Virus record (IMG/VR): IMGVR_UViG_3300044816_000087
Coordinates: 1 to 29,253 of that record
DNA from: a virus
DNA length: 29,253 nt
Direction: 5' to 3' (one strand)
Shown: positions 8,079 to 16,249 of the stretch, piece by piece
Layout: the number at the start of each line of letters is the position of its first letter
Position numbering within the stretch: the first letter of the stretch is position 1
The notes under the pieces: generated by a model
The model's input: the letters and a program-made list of their open reading frames with translations, nothing else
Told to the model about the DNA's origin: nothing
Database searches by the model: none
Program-made: the position numbers and the translations under genes

Positions 8079-9334
8079 GAGATTGCTCCGTAATCGACCA
8101 TTTTGGGTCCGCCGCGGCCGCCCAGGCTGAAGACCGCTTCGGGTCTTTCTTTCTCAACATCCTGAGCCATGACGCCCATCTGGGTGCGCGAATCACCCTT
8201 GTATTTGTAGGTGTAGACCGGCAGCCCGTCATCGGTCTTACCCACTTTGCGGATGTCTTCTTTTAGTCGTCGATCAGAGAAGAACATCGCAGCCAACATT
8301 GCAGCGGATGCCAGCGAGCTCTCGGTCTGATTCTGGCTCGCCGCTTGCGCATTGGCTGAATTCACAGCGCCCTGATAGTTCTGGTTGAACGCGCCCGAGA
8401 TATCCGGCGTCTGCGCAGTGGCCTGTGCAGCTCCACCGTTGCCCGCCAGTGTTTCGTATTCGTTCAGCGGCGCGTTGCGCACGGTGATCTGGTTCTGCAA
8501 TCCCTGTGTACCCAGTCCAAACAATCGGGATTGTTCGGCGCCTGCACCCGTAATCGCCTGAGTCCGGGCATCGGAGGTCTGCGCTTGTTGCTGTCGTCCG
8601 ATGCGCGCCATCTCGTTGTTGTAGGCTGGCGAGCCGATGGTTGCGCCCATATTGGCCAACTGCGCCTGTTCCTGATCGGACTGCAGCTTTTGCTCAGGCT
8701 GCAAGTACTGCATCTGCTTCTTGTACAGCGCGTCCTGCGTGTTCTGCAGGTCCTGGGTCGTGGAAGGACCTCCGGGCATACCCGCCAGTCCGCTCGTGTC
8801 GATCGGCTTATTGAGGGCATCCTGGAACTGGGGGGCGAGGCTCGTATATTGGGTATAGGTCGGCGCACCTCCCGTGGGACTGGACATGTTGTTGCTGTAG
8901 TTCGTCGACGGCATGCCTTGAGTTCCGGTCGCTGACCCGGCTCCCAATCCATAGGGAATGCCGGAACTACCTCCGAAGGTCGAACCTGCGGGCACGCCCC
9001 CATACGTCATCCCCGGAGCGTGATTACCCGTATAGGCCGGCGGGGCATTCGTGACCCCAGCCCCGGGACCTGACGCGGACGGACCTATGAGTCCGCCGCT
9101 GACAGGCAGGCCCGAGCCGCCTTGACCGCCACCCGGGAACATCTGCGTCGACCCGGGGACTCCCGATCCCTGGCCTGGATAGGCTGCATTCCAGTAAGAA
9201 CCCCCCATGGGATTGACGTTGTTGGTCCGGTTCAGCCCTGCATTGAACTGTGCCGTCCCGGTGGACAATCCATACTGGGCCGCCGCCTGGGTATACGGAT
9301 CAACCGGCTGTGGCGTATTGGGAGAACTGCTCAT
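8075..9334 (-). CDS. Peptidase S74 (intramolecular chaperone) domain virion protein
   Basis: This 419-residue protein starts at ATG 9334 in an ATGA overlap with the acetyltransferase stop. About 330 residues are Gly/Pro/Ser/Asn/Gln-rich and low in complexity. The last ~65 residues contain the recognisable S74 signature SDRRLKEDIRKVGKTDDGLP, then VYTYKYKGDSRTQMGVMAQDVEKERPEAV. S74 domains form trimeric chaperones at the ends of tail fibres and spikes and usually self-cleave at a conserved Ser. Here the domain is short and stops soon after the AQDVE motif, unlike the usual 100 or more residues. The position among ejection-type genes, far from the spike, is also unusual. Confidence 0.8.
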   Translation of the reverse strand: MSSSPNTPQPVDPYTQAAAQYGLSTGTAQFNAGLNRTNNVNPMGGSYWNAAYPGQGSGVPGSTQMFPGGGQGGSGLPVSGGLIGPSASGPGAGVTNAPPAYTGNHAPGMTYGGVPAGSTFGGSSGIPYGLGAGSATGTQGMPSTNYSNNMSSPTGGAPTYTQYTSLAPQFQDALNKPIDTSGLAGMPGGPSTTQDLQNTQDALYKKQMQYLQPEQKLQSDQEQAQLANMGATIGSPAYNNEMARIGRQQQAQTSDARTQAITGAGAEQSRLFGLGTQGLQNQITVRNAPLNEYETLAGNGGAAQATAQTPDISGAFNQNYQGAVNSANAQAASQNQTESSLASAAMLAAMFFSDRRLKEDIRKVGKTDDGLPVYTYKYKGDSRTQMGVMAQDVEKERPEAVFSLGGRGGPKMVDYGAIS

Positions 9335-9750
9335 TTCATCACCCACCGTTTCCAAGCCGGTTCATCGACAAACATCCGATAGACCAACACATCATCATTC
9401 GCCAGCGCTCGAACCATGGTGGATTCCAGCGTAAACCCCAGATGTTCAACGAAGCGCTTCACGGACGTGTTCTTTGCAGGAATCAGCGCATTGAATCGCT
9501 GCACCTTCAACTGCATGAACGGATAAAGGAAAATCATCCGCAGAAAAGGACGGGTGAGCCAGCGCTTGCCTTCTACGGCTGCAATGTGGCCGCGCACGGA
9601 ACCGCCGGGCAGAAACTCGGTGAAGCCGAGTGCTGCAATCAATTCACCTTTTTCCTCGAGTCCGATCGCCACGTACTTCCCATCCCAGATATTGCCGTTG
9701 ATGGATCGGCTGGCCGCCCACTCGGCAACCCGCTGATCTTCGCCAAACAC
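9331..9750 (-). CDS. GNAT-family N-acetyltransferase-like protein in the virion operon
   Basis: This protein of about 139 residues probably starts at GTG 9750 (or TTG 9753), just after the nozzle gene's stop; the longer reading frame into that gene is likely spurious. The fold order fits GNAT: an N-terminal helix (EDQRVAEWAASR), strands around YVAIGLEEKGELIAALGFTEF, a strand with GHIAAVEGKRW, and a later NTSVKRFVEHLGFTLE segment. NTxxxxxxExxGF is the typical helix-strand that follows the acetyl-CoA site. Small GNAT proteins occur in short-tailed phage structural operons; their substrate is unknown. No classical Q/RxxGxG/A loop is evident. Confidence 0.6.
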   Translation of the reverse strand: MFGEDQRVAEWAASRSINGNIWDGKYVAIGLEEKGELIAALGFTEFLPGGSVRGHIAAVEGKRWLTRPFLRMIFLYPFMQLKVQRFNALIPAKNTSVKRFVEHLGFTLESTMVRALANDDVLVYRMFVDEPAWKRWVMK

Positions 9751-9757
9751 CAATCGT

Positions 9758-11575
9758 TTAGAGTGGGCCGCCCTCCTCGTAGAGGTAGTCGGTTGAGTAC
9801 CATTGAGCGATGACGCCTTTGACCTGCTGACTGATCCGACCACTTGCGGCATAACCCAACCCCACAACACCTTGCCAATTTTTGATACTGATGGACGGAG
9901 CAGAATCCCCCCACGGGGTGATATCCCACGGACTCGTATCCCAGGGAGCGAGCCCGCCTGAAATGAACGGCGGCGCCGGATTGATCACATCGTTGAAATC
10001 CACATTCAATGTGATGACCGGCGCAATGTTGGCGCTCGCCTGGAAGATCGGCCGCGCCATCATGAAATTCTTGAGCTTGCCCGGTAGATCGAAATAGGAG
10101 AACGCAGGCTTGCAATCCACCGTAATCGCGCTGCCGGCATCATTCGTGCCCGTGTCTGCCAGGAACACCTTGGTCGAGCCGCCGTAATACAAGGCGTCCT
10201 GTTGCAGTTCCCAACAGTTGGCGTTCCAGGCATCAAAGCGCCACCAGGACTTCGCAACCGAGTTCATCACCCACTGGTGCATGATCGTGTTGAGTTGATC
10301 CGGCACATTGATGATCAGCTTGTTTCCCAATGGGTAATCGATCACCTGCCAGCCGAAATTGGCATTGAAACTCTGCACGTCATTGTTGATCGCATTGGCG
10401 ATCTTGTCGGTGAGCTGCGCATCCGACTGAGTACGATCCGTCAGCATGGCCTTGGAAAGAGGCGTCGCGCCATCGGCCGTGATGACAATGATGTCTGCGG
10501 CGTACTTGGTATAACACCTACGTCCAATGGGACGTCCGATGTTGAATACGCCGACCAGCGACCATGTGGATACTTGCGCTGGATCGTATCCTTGGTAGAT
10601 CGCGACCTCGCCTTCCGTGGTGATGAAGACCGCATAGTCATCGATACCGGAGACATTATCGATGGTCCAGGTGGCCATCTGCATCAACGTGCCGCCCTTC
10701 TTGAAGATCTGGCCTAGCGGTAGTTGGGTCAACACGCCTTGAAAGCTCAAGATCCCGGCATACCAGACGTTCATCGAGTTGTTCTCGATGTACCACATGC
10801 GCTGCTTGAAGACAGTCGCGGTGATTAGGTTCGCCACCGTCAGTCCCACGCCTGAGATGACCATGACCGACCAACCGCCGACTTGAGTGACGGGAATCGA
10901 AAATCCCGCCCCGGATCCGCCGAGATTGGCATTGCTCGCTGACAGCACATCGCCCACCAGATAGCCACTGCCGGCCGTCGTGATGAGGACGGAGGTGACC
11001 ACACCGCCCGCCACTACGATGGTGGCTTTGGCGAGTGTGCCGGTACCCCCGGTCAACGGAACGGCGGTGTAGGTTCCCGGGGTGGCGTAACCAGCACCAG
11101 GAGTGATGGCCCCCAGTTGCACCAAGGCACCTTGAGTGCCGCCGTCATAGCGTTGTGGCGTAGTGGCGCCATTGACCCATACCAGAACGTTGCCGCCGCC
11201 GGCATTGAACATCTGGTGTTGCAAACGGGAATTACCCAGCGTCGTGACCAATGCGGCCCCGACTGCGCCCTGAGCTGTAATGTCATAGATCGAATTACCG
11301 CTGACGCCATAGAGCTTGCGAGAAGTGAGGCCGTTGTAGGCCATGACCGTCTCGACCGCTCCGGGGAGTCCTGACGCCCACACCACTTCCCCGCTTCTGA
11401 TCGCGACATAGGACGGCGTGCCGAACCAGTTGCTGGCCGTGATGGCATCCGTCGGCGCCATGGCCGCCAAGGCATCGCGCGCGTTGATCCCCCCGATCGG
11501 TGCAGGCACCGATACGGTTTGCGGATCCACATCCCGCTGTGGCTCCCGATGACGCAATGAGCGCCCGAAGCCCAT
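9758..11575 (-). CDS. Tail nozzle / stabilisation-type protein (about 605 aa)
   Basis: This protein is expected to form the lower part of the short tail, sealing the portal after packaging. The N-terminus contains PIGGINARDALAAM followed by ASNWFGTPSYVAIRSG, an opening I associate with podovirus nozzle-like proteins downstream of the adaptor. The body is rich in beta strands, with repeated sensor-like segments (YAVFITTEGEVAIYQGYDP, ADIIVITADGATPL) suggesting a propeller-like fold. An inserted Gly/Thr-rich repeat lies at about 175-240. Near the C-terminus PWDTSPWDITPWG forms a small Trp-rich repeat. ATG 11575 forms a TGATG overlap with the adaptor stop; a GTG three bases earlier is an alternative. 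Confidence 0.75.
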   Translation of the reverse strand: MGFGRSLRHREPQRDVDPQTVSVPAPIGGINARDALAAMAPTDAITASNWFGTPSYVAIRSGEVVWASGLPGAVETVMAYNGLTSRKLYGVSGNSIYDITAQGAVGAALVTTLGNSRLQHQMFNAGGGNVLVWVNGATTPQRYDGGTQGALVQLGAITPGAGYATPGTYTAVPLTGGTGTLAKATIVVAGGVVTSVLITTAGSGYLVGDVLSASNANLGGSGAGFSIPVTQVGGWSVMVISGVGLTVANLITATVFKQRMWYIENNSMNVWYAGILSFQGVLTQLPLGQIFKKGGTLMQMATWTIDNVSGIDDYAVFITTEGEVAIYQGYDPAQVSTWSLVGVFNIGRPIGRRCYTKYAADIIVITADGATPLSKAMLTDRTQSDAQLTDKIANAINNDVQSFNANFGWQVIDYPLGNKLIINVPDQLNTIMHQWVMNSVAKSWWRFDAWNANCWELQQDALYYGGSTKVFLADTGTNDAGSAITVDCKPAFSYFDLPGKLKNFMMARPIFQASANIAPVITLNVDFNDVINPAPPFISGGLAPWDTSPWDITPWGDSAPSISIKNWQGVVGLGYAASGRISQQVKGVIAQWYSTDYLYEEGGPL

Positions 11576-12279
11576 CACCAGTTCCCGGCGCTAACGAAGA
11601 TTCCGGGTCCAAACTCTGCGGGCGGACCCTGCAGGTTCAATCGCGGCTTGCTGCCGTCCCGGGTGATCAGGTCATTGATCGCATCCTGGGCTTTCTGATA
11701 GTCCTCATCGTAGGAGAGTTTGTTCGCGCGTTTGAATCGCCACAACGCATCGAGTGTGATCACGCGCTCATCGAGCAATGCCACATCCGTATCGACCGTG
11801 AAACTACTCTTCGGCGTCGACCCTAAGATATCGGTCGCCCAGAACTTGGTGCACCACTCGAAGAACACGCTCTGACCTGCGGCCGGAATGGGAAAGAACA
11901 GCAGTTGGTTTCCGCGAATCCGATAGGAGATCCAGGGTCCGGAGCTGAAGCGGGCTTTCAGGTTCTGCCATTCGGACGAGGACTTGGGCCCAAAGAGCGG
12001 TCGACGTTGGGTGCGATTCCACATCGACTCATTGATGATGAAGCTGAAGCCAGTTCCTGCCAGAGCTGACATGAGACCCTGCACTTCCGTAGCCAGAGTC
12101 ACGAAACTCGATTCAATCGTGAGAGCCTGCCAGTTGTGGCGCGCGCCGAGTTCCTGACCCGCCTCATTGATGTATTCGATGGCCTGAATCGTCTTCGGAT
12201 CCGTAGACGCCGCGGCCACTGTCGGTTTCGAGGACAGTACCTTGATCGTGAGCGATTGGACGATCGTCAGGAGTGACAT
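11575..12279 (-). CDS. Head-tail adaptor (podovirus tail-accessory protein)
   Basis: This is a 234-residue protein starting at ATG 12279 in a TGATG overlap with the upstream gene. The N-terminus reads MSLLTIVQSLTIKVLSSKP, then STDPKTIQAIEYINEAGQEL and RHNWQALTIE. This helix-loop-helix pattern is typical of the phage adaptor family (P22 gp4 or T7 gp11-like role), which docks under the portal ring. The C-terminal part contains a helical DEDYQKAQDAINDLI segment. It is followed directly by the nozzle-like protein, as expected for this module. The exact family was assigned from pattern memory, not from a search. Confidence 0.75.
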   Translation of the reverse strand: MSLLTIVQSLTIKVLSSKPTVAAASTDPKTIQAIEYINEAGQELGARHNWQALTIESSFVTLATEVQGLMSALAGTGFSFIINESMWNRTQRRPLFGPKSSSEWQNLKARFSSGPWISYRIRGNQLLFFPIPAAGQSVFFEWCTKFWATDILGSTPKSSFTVDTDVALLDERVITLDALWRFKRANKLSYDEDYQKAQDAINDLITRDGSKPRLNLQGPPAEFGPGIFVSAGNW

Positions 12280-12893
12280 CAGGCCCGCTTACGAGGCTTC
12301 TCGTTTTCATCGAGCCGCGCCTCGAGGGCGGCTAATCGGGTTTCCTGCCGATCGATGATCTCCTGTTGGGTCGCGATCTTGGCGTTCGCATCGGCGAGCG
12401 CTTTGGCGTTGATGCCCTTGTCCTTGCCCTCAGCAATCCAGCCCCGGGCCAGGTCGCGCAAGTAACGACCGTCGAGTCCGATCACCCCGAGATTGCCATC
12501 CGGGTATTGCGCGAGATCCTCGACGGTAGGAATGCCGATGGCTTTCAGACGCGAACGCTGTTCGTTGCTCGCGGCCTGCCAGGTCTGAATGGGGGTTCCT
12601 TCCCGGGGAAGCTCGTTGCCCTTCTTCCATTCGCTGTATTGCAGATCGAAGTGGTTGTACCACTCCACCGGATAGTCACCGCGAAGTGCTTTGGCCTTGG
12701 TCTGTTGCAACCATTCCTCAGCGGGCTTTACAAACTCATCCTTCGATCCGTGAGGCGTGATGCAGACCATGGTGACCATGGCGGGCACGGGCCGGCCGGA
12801 GGCTTCGGAAGCCTCCCGGTTGATCCCATACTCCTGGTCGCGGAACTGCACGAACGGCGGACGTTTGTCCATGATGGACGGAATCATCGACAT
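12279..12893 (-). CDS. Conserved-type phage protein with C-terminal coiled coil (204 aa)
   Basis: This 204-residue protein lies between capsid-associated proteins and the adaptor. The N-terminal two thirds is mixed, including FVQFRDQEYGINREASE and a small helix-hairpin-helix-like stretch (RSRLKAIGIPTVEDLAQYPDGNLG). The last ~50 residues form a clear coiled coil (ALADANAKIATQQEIIDRQE, then ETRLAALEARLDENEK). It could be a virion component or assembly factor. The Shine-Dalgarno AGGAG is followed by CCTCC just before the ATG and could pair with it. A terminator-like hairpin lies immediately upstream. Internal ATGs (residues 3 and 8) are alternative starts. Confidence 0.6.
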   Translation of the reverse strand: MSMIPSIMDKRPPFVQFRDQEYGINREASEASGRPVPAMVTMVCITPHGSKDEFVKPAEEWLQQTKAKALRGDYPVEWYNHFDLQYSEWKKGNELPREGTPIQTWQAASNEQRSRLKAIGIPTVEDLAQYPDGNLGVIGLDGRYLRDLARGWIAEGKDKGINAKALADANAKIATQQEIIDRQETRLAALEARLDENEKPRKRA

Positions 12894-12907
12894 GGAGGTT
12901 GGCTCCT

Positions 12908-12938
12908 GAAAAGAGCCGGCAGGGTTGCCCCACCGGCT
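12908..12938 (-). terminator. Strong intrinsic terminator / attenuator after capsid genes
   Basis: On the minus strand AGCCGG pairs with CCGGCT, and the interior GGG-GCAA-CCC adds a further stem. The hairpin is followed directly by CTTTTC. It sits in the short gap after the 123-aa capsid-associated gene and before the 204-aa gene. A partial terminator here would keep capsid transcripts high relative to tail transcripts. Confidence 0.6.
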
Positions 12939-12944
12939 AGGTTG

Positions 12945-13316
12945 TTAGGCGGACTGAGAGGCGATGTACTGCAACGGACTGATGCAATACACATCAACGT
13001 ACGGTGTTGCTGTCGCGACCGAGTAGCTACCGTTGGTGGCGACGGCATTGATCTTGCCGCCCACGGGGGGGAACAACAGCAGGGCATTTGCCCCGCCATT
13101 GAAGATCGTCATCGAATCCCCGGGATTCATCAGTGGCAGTAACGCTCCCGCGTTGACCGCCACCGTCGTGAAGCGGTTGATATCGGCGGCCAGCGGAAAC
13201 GAGCCGGTTTGCGAGCTCGTTCCCGTGGCCGTCAATGCATCCGCGACCGTACCCTGGATCGCCTGCGCCTGAAGTGCGGACAAACCGGCTGTAACCAGTC
13301 GTGCTGAGAGTGGCAT
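12945..13316 (-). CDS. Small capsid-associated beta protein (123 aa)
   Basis: This 123-residue protein starts at ATG 13316, with AAGGAG a few bases upstream; the longer frame has no such support. It is rich in Ala, Thr, Gly and Val, with strand-forming segments (FPLAADINRFTTVA, PGDSMTIFNGGANALLLFPP, KINAVATNGSYSVA). The MTIFNGGANALLLFPPVGG pattern resembles small virion surface or fibre-base domains of phages. It follows the capsid and the 240-aa decoration-type protein, so a head-decoration role is likely but not proven. Its stop is followed by a strong hairpin terminator. Confidence 0.6.
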   Translation of the reverse strand: MPLSARLVTAGLSALQAQAIQGTVADALTATGTSSQTGSFPLAADINRFTTVAVNAGALLPLMNPGDSMTIFNGGANALLLFPPVGGKINAVATNGSYSVATATPYVDVYCISPLQYIASQSA

Positions 13317-13326
13317 GGAGGCTCCT

Positions 13327-14049
13327 TCAGGTGATGGCGCCCTGCGCAAACGGTCGGTTGATGAGGCCGGATCCAAATCCGGTGTAGGTGCCGGTCACCG
13401 TCACCTGTCCGGTTGCAGTCTGATTCGCTCCGCTGAGCGTGCCAATCGCCGTACCGGTGTAGATGCGCTTGCCATCCGGATCCAGACCGGCCACGACAGC
13501 CGAGGCCCCAATACCCGTTCCGGTGAGAGCGGCTCCCAGGAAGAAACCGTCATAGCCCTTCTGGAACAGCAATACGTTGTTGCCGTTGGTCGTCAGAGCT
13601 GAACCGGTCACGGTCCCGGTCGCGGCAATACGGTTGCGCACGTTCAGCAACTGTTTGCCTGCACTGTTGGTACCTGCAATGCCCGCCGAGGCCGCGGCGA
13701 TGCCGATCGCCGCATCCGCCGCCACCGTCGCATTGGTGGCATAGACCGCACGTCCGGAGATCTGCAACCAACCAAAGGATCCCGAAGGGATCGGCGCCAT
13801 CGCCACGCCGAACGGGAATCCCTGGTTCGCCGTCGTGGGCAGGAGTGCGCCGTTATAGGCCTCATCCCACATCACGAGCGAACCCTTGAGGATCGCGGCG
13901 GTGGATTTGATGTAGATGAATTCGCCCTGGCCCCAAAACGGGTCGACGGCCATGACGGTCATGCCCAGCGCCTGACGCTGAGTAGTGTCGGGAACAAACC
14001 AGTCGTTGAAAGGCTGAGTTCCCAGAGTAGGAGTAATCGATGCAAACAT
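13327..14049 (-). CDS. Probable capsid decoration / head-stabilising protein (240 aa)
   Basis: This 240-residue protein is encoded directly downstream of the major capsid gene and has a good Shine-Dalgarno (GAGGAA). The N-terminal ~110 residues include QALGMTVMAVDPFWGQGEFIYIKS and GSLVMWDEAYNGALLP, a beta-barrel-like pattern. The rest is Ala/Thr/Gly-rich with repeated TGT and GTA-type turns, as seen in capsid decoration proteins. It has no membrane segment or catalytic motif. Composition, size and position support a head-surface role. Confidence 0.65.
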   Translation of the reverse strand: MFASITPTLGTQPFNDWFVPDTTQRQALGMTVMAVDPFWGQGEFIYIKSTAAILKGSLVMWDEAYNGALLPTTANQGFPFGVAMAPIPSGSFGWLQISGRAVYATNATVAADAAIGIAAASAGIAGTNSAGKQLLNVRNRIAATGTVTGSALTTNGNNVLLFQKGYDGFFLGAALTGTGIGASAVVAGLDPDGKRIYTGTAIGTLSGANQTATGQVTVTGTYTGFGSGLINRPFAQGAIT

Positions 14050-14068
14050 GTTTGTTTCCTCTAAGTAC

Positions 14069-15070
14069 TCAGGTTTTCAAAACGCCCTGGAGGGACCGGT
14101 TGGAACACAGCAGGTTGCCCATCCAAAGGACGGGAATGACCACGGCGTCCTGGTTGACCGAGCGCAACTCATCCATCACGGTCATGTTGGCATCGCGATG
14201 TACACCCAACTCGAAATAGTCCGTGTTGGTGAAGTACATGTGCTGCGCGGGAATGCCGCCCGATGAATCGAAGAACACACTCGCGTTCTTGTACTTCATG
14301 GTGACAAATCCAGCCGTCGCATCGGTCTCCGGATCTCCACCGCCCGTGCTCGTATAGCGCTTCAGGGAGGTCTGGCTCTGCTCGAAGAAAGTGAACAGAT
14401 CGTCTGAGGACACAATGACGTCCGGCTGATCATCGCCACGAGTCAGCTTGATGTAGAGGGTCAGCATCAGGCTTTCGATCGTGGATGGTCCCAAGGTCAG
14501 GGCTGAACCGCCTTGAAGCGGAGCGGCCGCGCTCTGCACGATGTTCTGCCAGAACGGGAAGGTGCTCGAGTTGATCTGACCTACCGTACCCGTACCGGCG
14601 TCCGCAATCAGCGCCTGCACGCCATTGATCTGGTTGGCCGCGGTGCCGTCGGAGTAGATATCCGTCGACATGCCGTTCTTGAAGGAGTTCATGGCGTTGC
14701 GGATCTTCGCTTTCGTGAAGTTGATGATCCGGCTCTCGCCCATGTTCGTGCGCAGCTCGCGGCCCGAGGCGGCGACGTTAACGGCGACCTGCTGCCACGG
14801 ATATTCAGCCGCAGTCAGCACATCGACAGCAGCGATGTTCAGCGTGTCAAAGCCGCTATAGCGCTGGTAGGTGCTGTTGGAGGCGTACTCCAGCGGCATG
14901 ACGAGCGACAATCCGCCGTCTTCCATGCGGATGCGTCCTTTCGCGGTCAGCTTGCGAAAGAAGGCGTTGTGTTTGGAGACGTTATCGGCGACCTGGGTAT
15001 CGTGCTTGCGGAACGTGGTGGCGGCCAACTCCGTCCACGCCGTAAAGATGGAAGTAATGCCCGCGGGCAT
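14069..15070 (-). CDS. Major capsid protein
   Basis: This 333-residue protein probably forms the icosahedral shell, with HK97-like fold presumed. It directly follows the scaffold-type gene and has GGAG before its ATG. The central region contains a long-helix pattern (ESRIINFTKAKIRNAMNSFK), then TDIYSDGTAANQINGVQALI, which is typical of the capsid P domain and A loop. Near the C-terminus there are FVTMKYKNASVFFDSSGG, HMYFTNTDYFELGVH and a final strand-turn (DAVVIPVLWMGNLLCSN). These match the order of features in short-tailed phage capsid proteins that I know. No N-terminal prohead protease processing site is evident. Confidence 0.85.
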   Translation of the reverse strand: MPAGITSIFTAWTELAATTFRKHDTQVADNVSKHNAFFRKLTAKGRIRMEDGGLSLVMPLEYASNSTYQRYSGFDTLNIAAVDVLTAAEYPWQQVAVNVAASGRELRTNMGESRIINFTKAKIRNAMNSFKNGMSTDIYSDGTAANQINGVQALIADAGTGTVGQINSSTFPFWQNIVQSAAAPLQGGSALTLGPSTIESLMLTLYIKLTRGDDQPDVIVSSDDLFTFFEQSQTSLKRYTSTGGGDPETDATAGFVTMKYKNASVFFDSSGGIPAQHMYFTNTDYFELGVHRDANMTVMDELRSVNQDAVVIPVLWMGNLLCSNRSLQGVLKT

Positions 15071-15094
15071 GGTGGTGACTCCTGATAATCATGG

Positions 15095-16249
15095 CTACGT
15101 GATGAGTCCCAACTCACGTGCCGTAGTCGCGATCGTCTCTTCCAAGGTGCCGGGTTTGCCGACTCCAGGGACGGACGCTCGTCGAGGTACGTTCACGCTC
15201 GCGGCTCGCCTGGCTTCACGCACGCGGTTCTGGTTATCAGGAACGCGAGTCTGCCCAGTCCCTTGGGCCTGCAGTAGCAGTGTGCGAATCTCGGGGTTGC
15301 CCCAAGTCGCGGTTTCGTAAGCTTGTTGTAACACTTGCTCGTGGTTGAGGCTAGGGTTGGCCTGCCGGATCTGCGGCACGAGCGCGTTCATCTCATTCAT
15401 GACATCGCCCAGATACGGACGCGAGGGTTTGCCTTGCGCGTCCTGGGCGTTCATCCAATTCGTAACGGTGCCTTCGAGTGCCTGCTGCTCCAGTTGAGCT
15501 CGTTGCTGACGCTCCTGGTTCAGCTGCCCGATCAGCTGATCGACACGCGGGTCACTCGCAGGCGGCACGTGGATGATCTGCTGATCGGGTTGCTGGCCGA
15601 TCTGCGGCGCAAACGCTCGAAGGTCCACTCCGTATTGCTGGGCGACCTGCGCAAAGATCTGGACCTTCTGCTGTGGCGTGCCCATGCGCAGCTGGGCGGC
15701 GGTGCGCAGCAGATCGCCGATCGCGCGCTCCGGTGTCCCGCCCTCGGACTCGATCAGCATGCGATAGGGTTCTACGACCGTGCGGACGGACTTGCCGAAG
15801 TCCGCGTCCGGGCGGATCTGCTTGTGTCCGTCTAGGAAGTCCTGCTCGCGACGATGGATCTCGGCCCTTACCGGCGGCGGGAGCTTTTCCCACTCTGCTC
15901 GGGCGGTGGGCTTCCAGGTACTGGGCGCGCGGTTGATGTCGCGGGCCGGCTCGGCAGGGTGCGTTGGATCAGGTTCAGCAACTGCTGCCGGCTGAGCGGC
16001 TTCTTTCCCCGCTCCTGGCTTCGCTTCCTTGAGCGCAACTTCTTTGACAGGAGCCTTCTCCTTCGGGGCAAAGGTGCCGTCCGGTCGGCGACCATCCCCA
16101 CGATCCGTAACTGGCTCGGACGTATCAGGAGCCGCTGGCTCAGTCTCTTCTATAGGTTCCAGCGCCTCTGGTTCGACCGCGTGCTTTTCTTGAATAGCCG
16201 CCCAGTCGGTGGCCATCTGCTGATCAATGTCTTTATCTGTCAATGCCAT
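15095..16249 (-). CDS. Capsid scaffolding-type protein
   Basis: This 384-residue protein, strongly charged and helical, lies just upstream of the major capsid gene, the usual place for scaffolding. The first ~100 residues are Glu/Pro/Ala/Lys-rich and disordered (EALEPIEETEPAAPDTSEP). Residues about 108-160 contain STWKPTARAEWEKLPPPVRAE followed by IHRREQDF, a motif frequent in podovirus scaffold proteins. The middle is Gln-rich coiled coil (LIGQLNQERQQRAQLEQQAL), and the C-terminus is basic and helical. Scaffolds guide shell assembly and leave before maturation. The start overlaps the HNH gene by 17 bases. Confidence 0.75.
   Translation of the reverse strand: MALTDKDIDQQMATDWAAIQEKHAVEPEALEPIEETEPAAPDTSEPVTDRGDGRRPDGTFAPKEKAPVKEVALKEAKPGAGKEAAQPAAVAEPDPTHPAEPARDINRAPSTWKPTARAEWEKLPPPVRAEIHRREQDFLDGHKQIRPDADFGKSVRTVVEPYRMLIESEGGTPERAIGDLLRTAAQLRMGTPQQKVQIFAQVAQQYGVDLRAFAPQIGQQPDQQIIHVPPASDPRVDQLIGQLNQERQQRAQLEQQALEGTVTNWMNAQDAQGKPSRPYLGDVMNEMNALVPQIRQANPSLNHEQVLQQAYETATWGNPEIRTLLLQAQGTGQTRVPDNQNRVREARRAASVNVPRRASVPGVGKPGTLEETIATTARELGLIT

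Noticed and set aside
9758-9870. Upstream extension of the GNAT gene into the nozzle gene
   Set aside because: The extra 39 residues overlap the nozzle coding sequence and lack features; a GTG/TTG just after the nozzle stop fits better.
12366-13142. Plus-strand open frame of 258 codons
   Set aside because: It runs antisense across three supported genes and a terminator, with no recognisable motifs.
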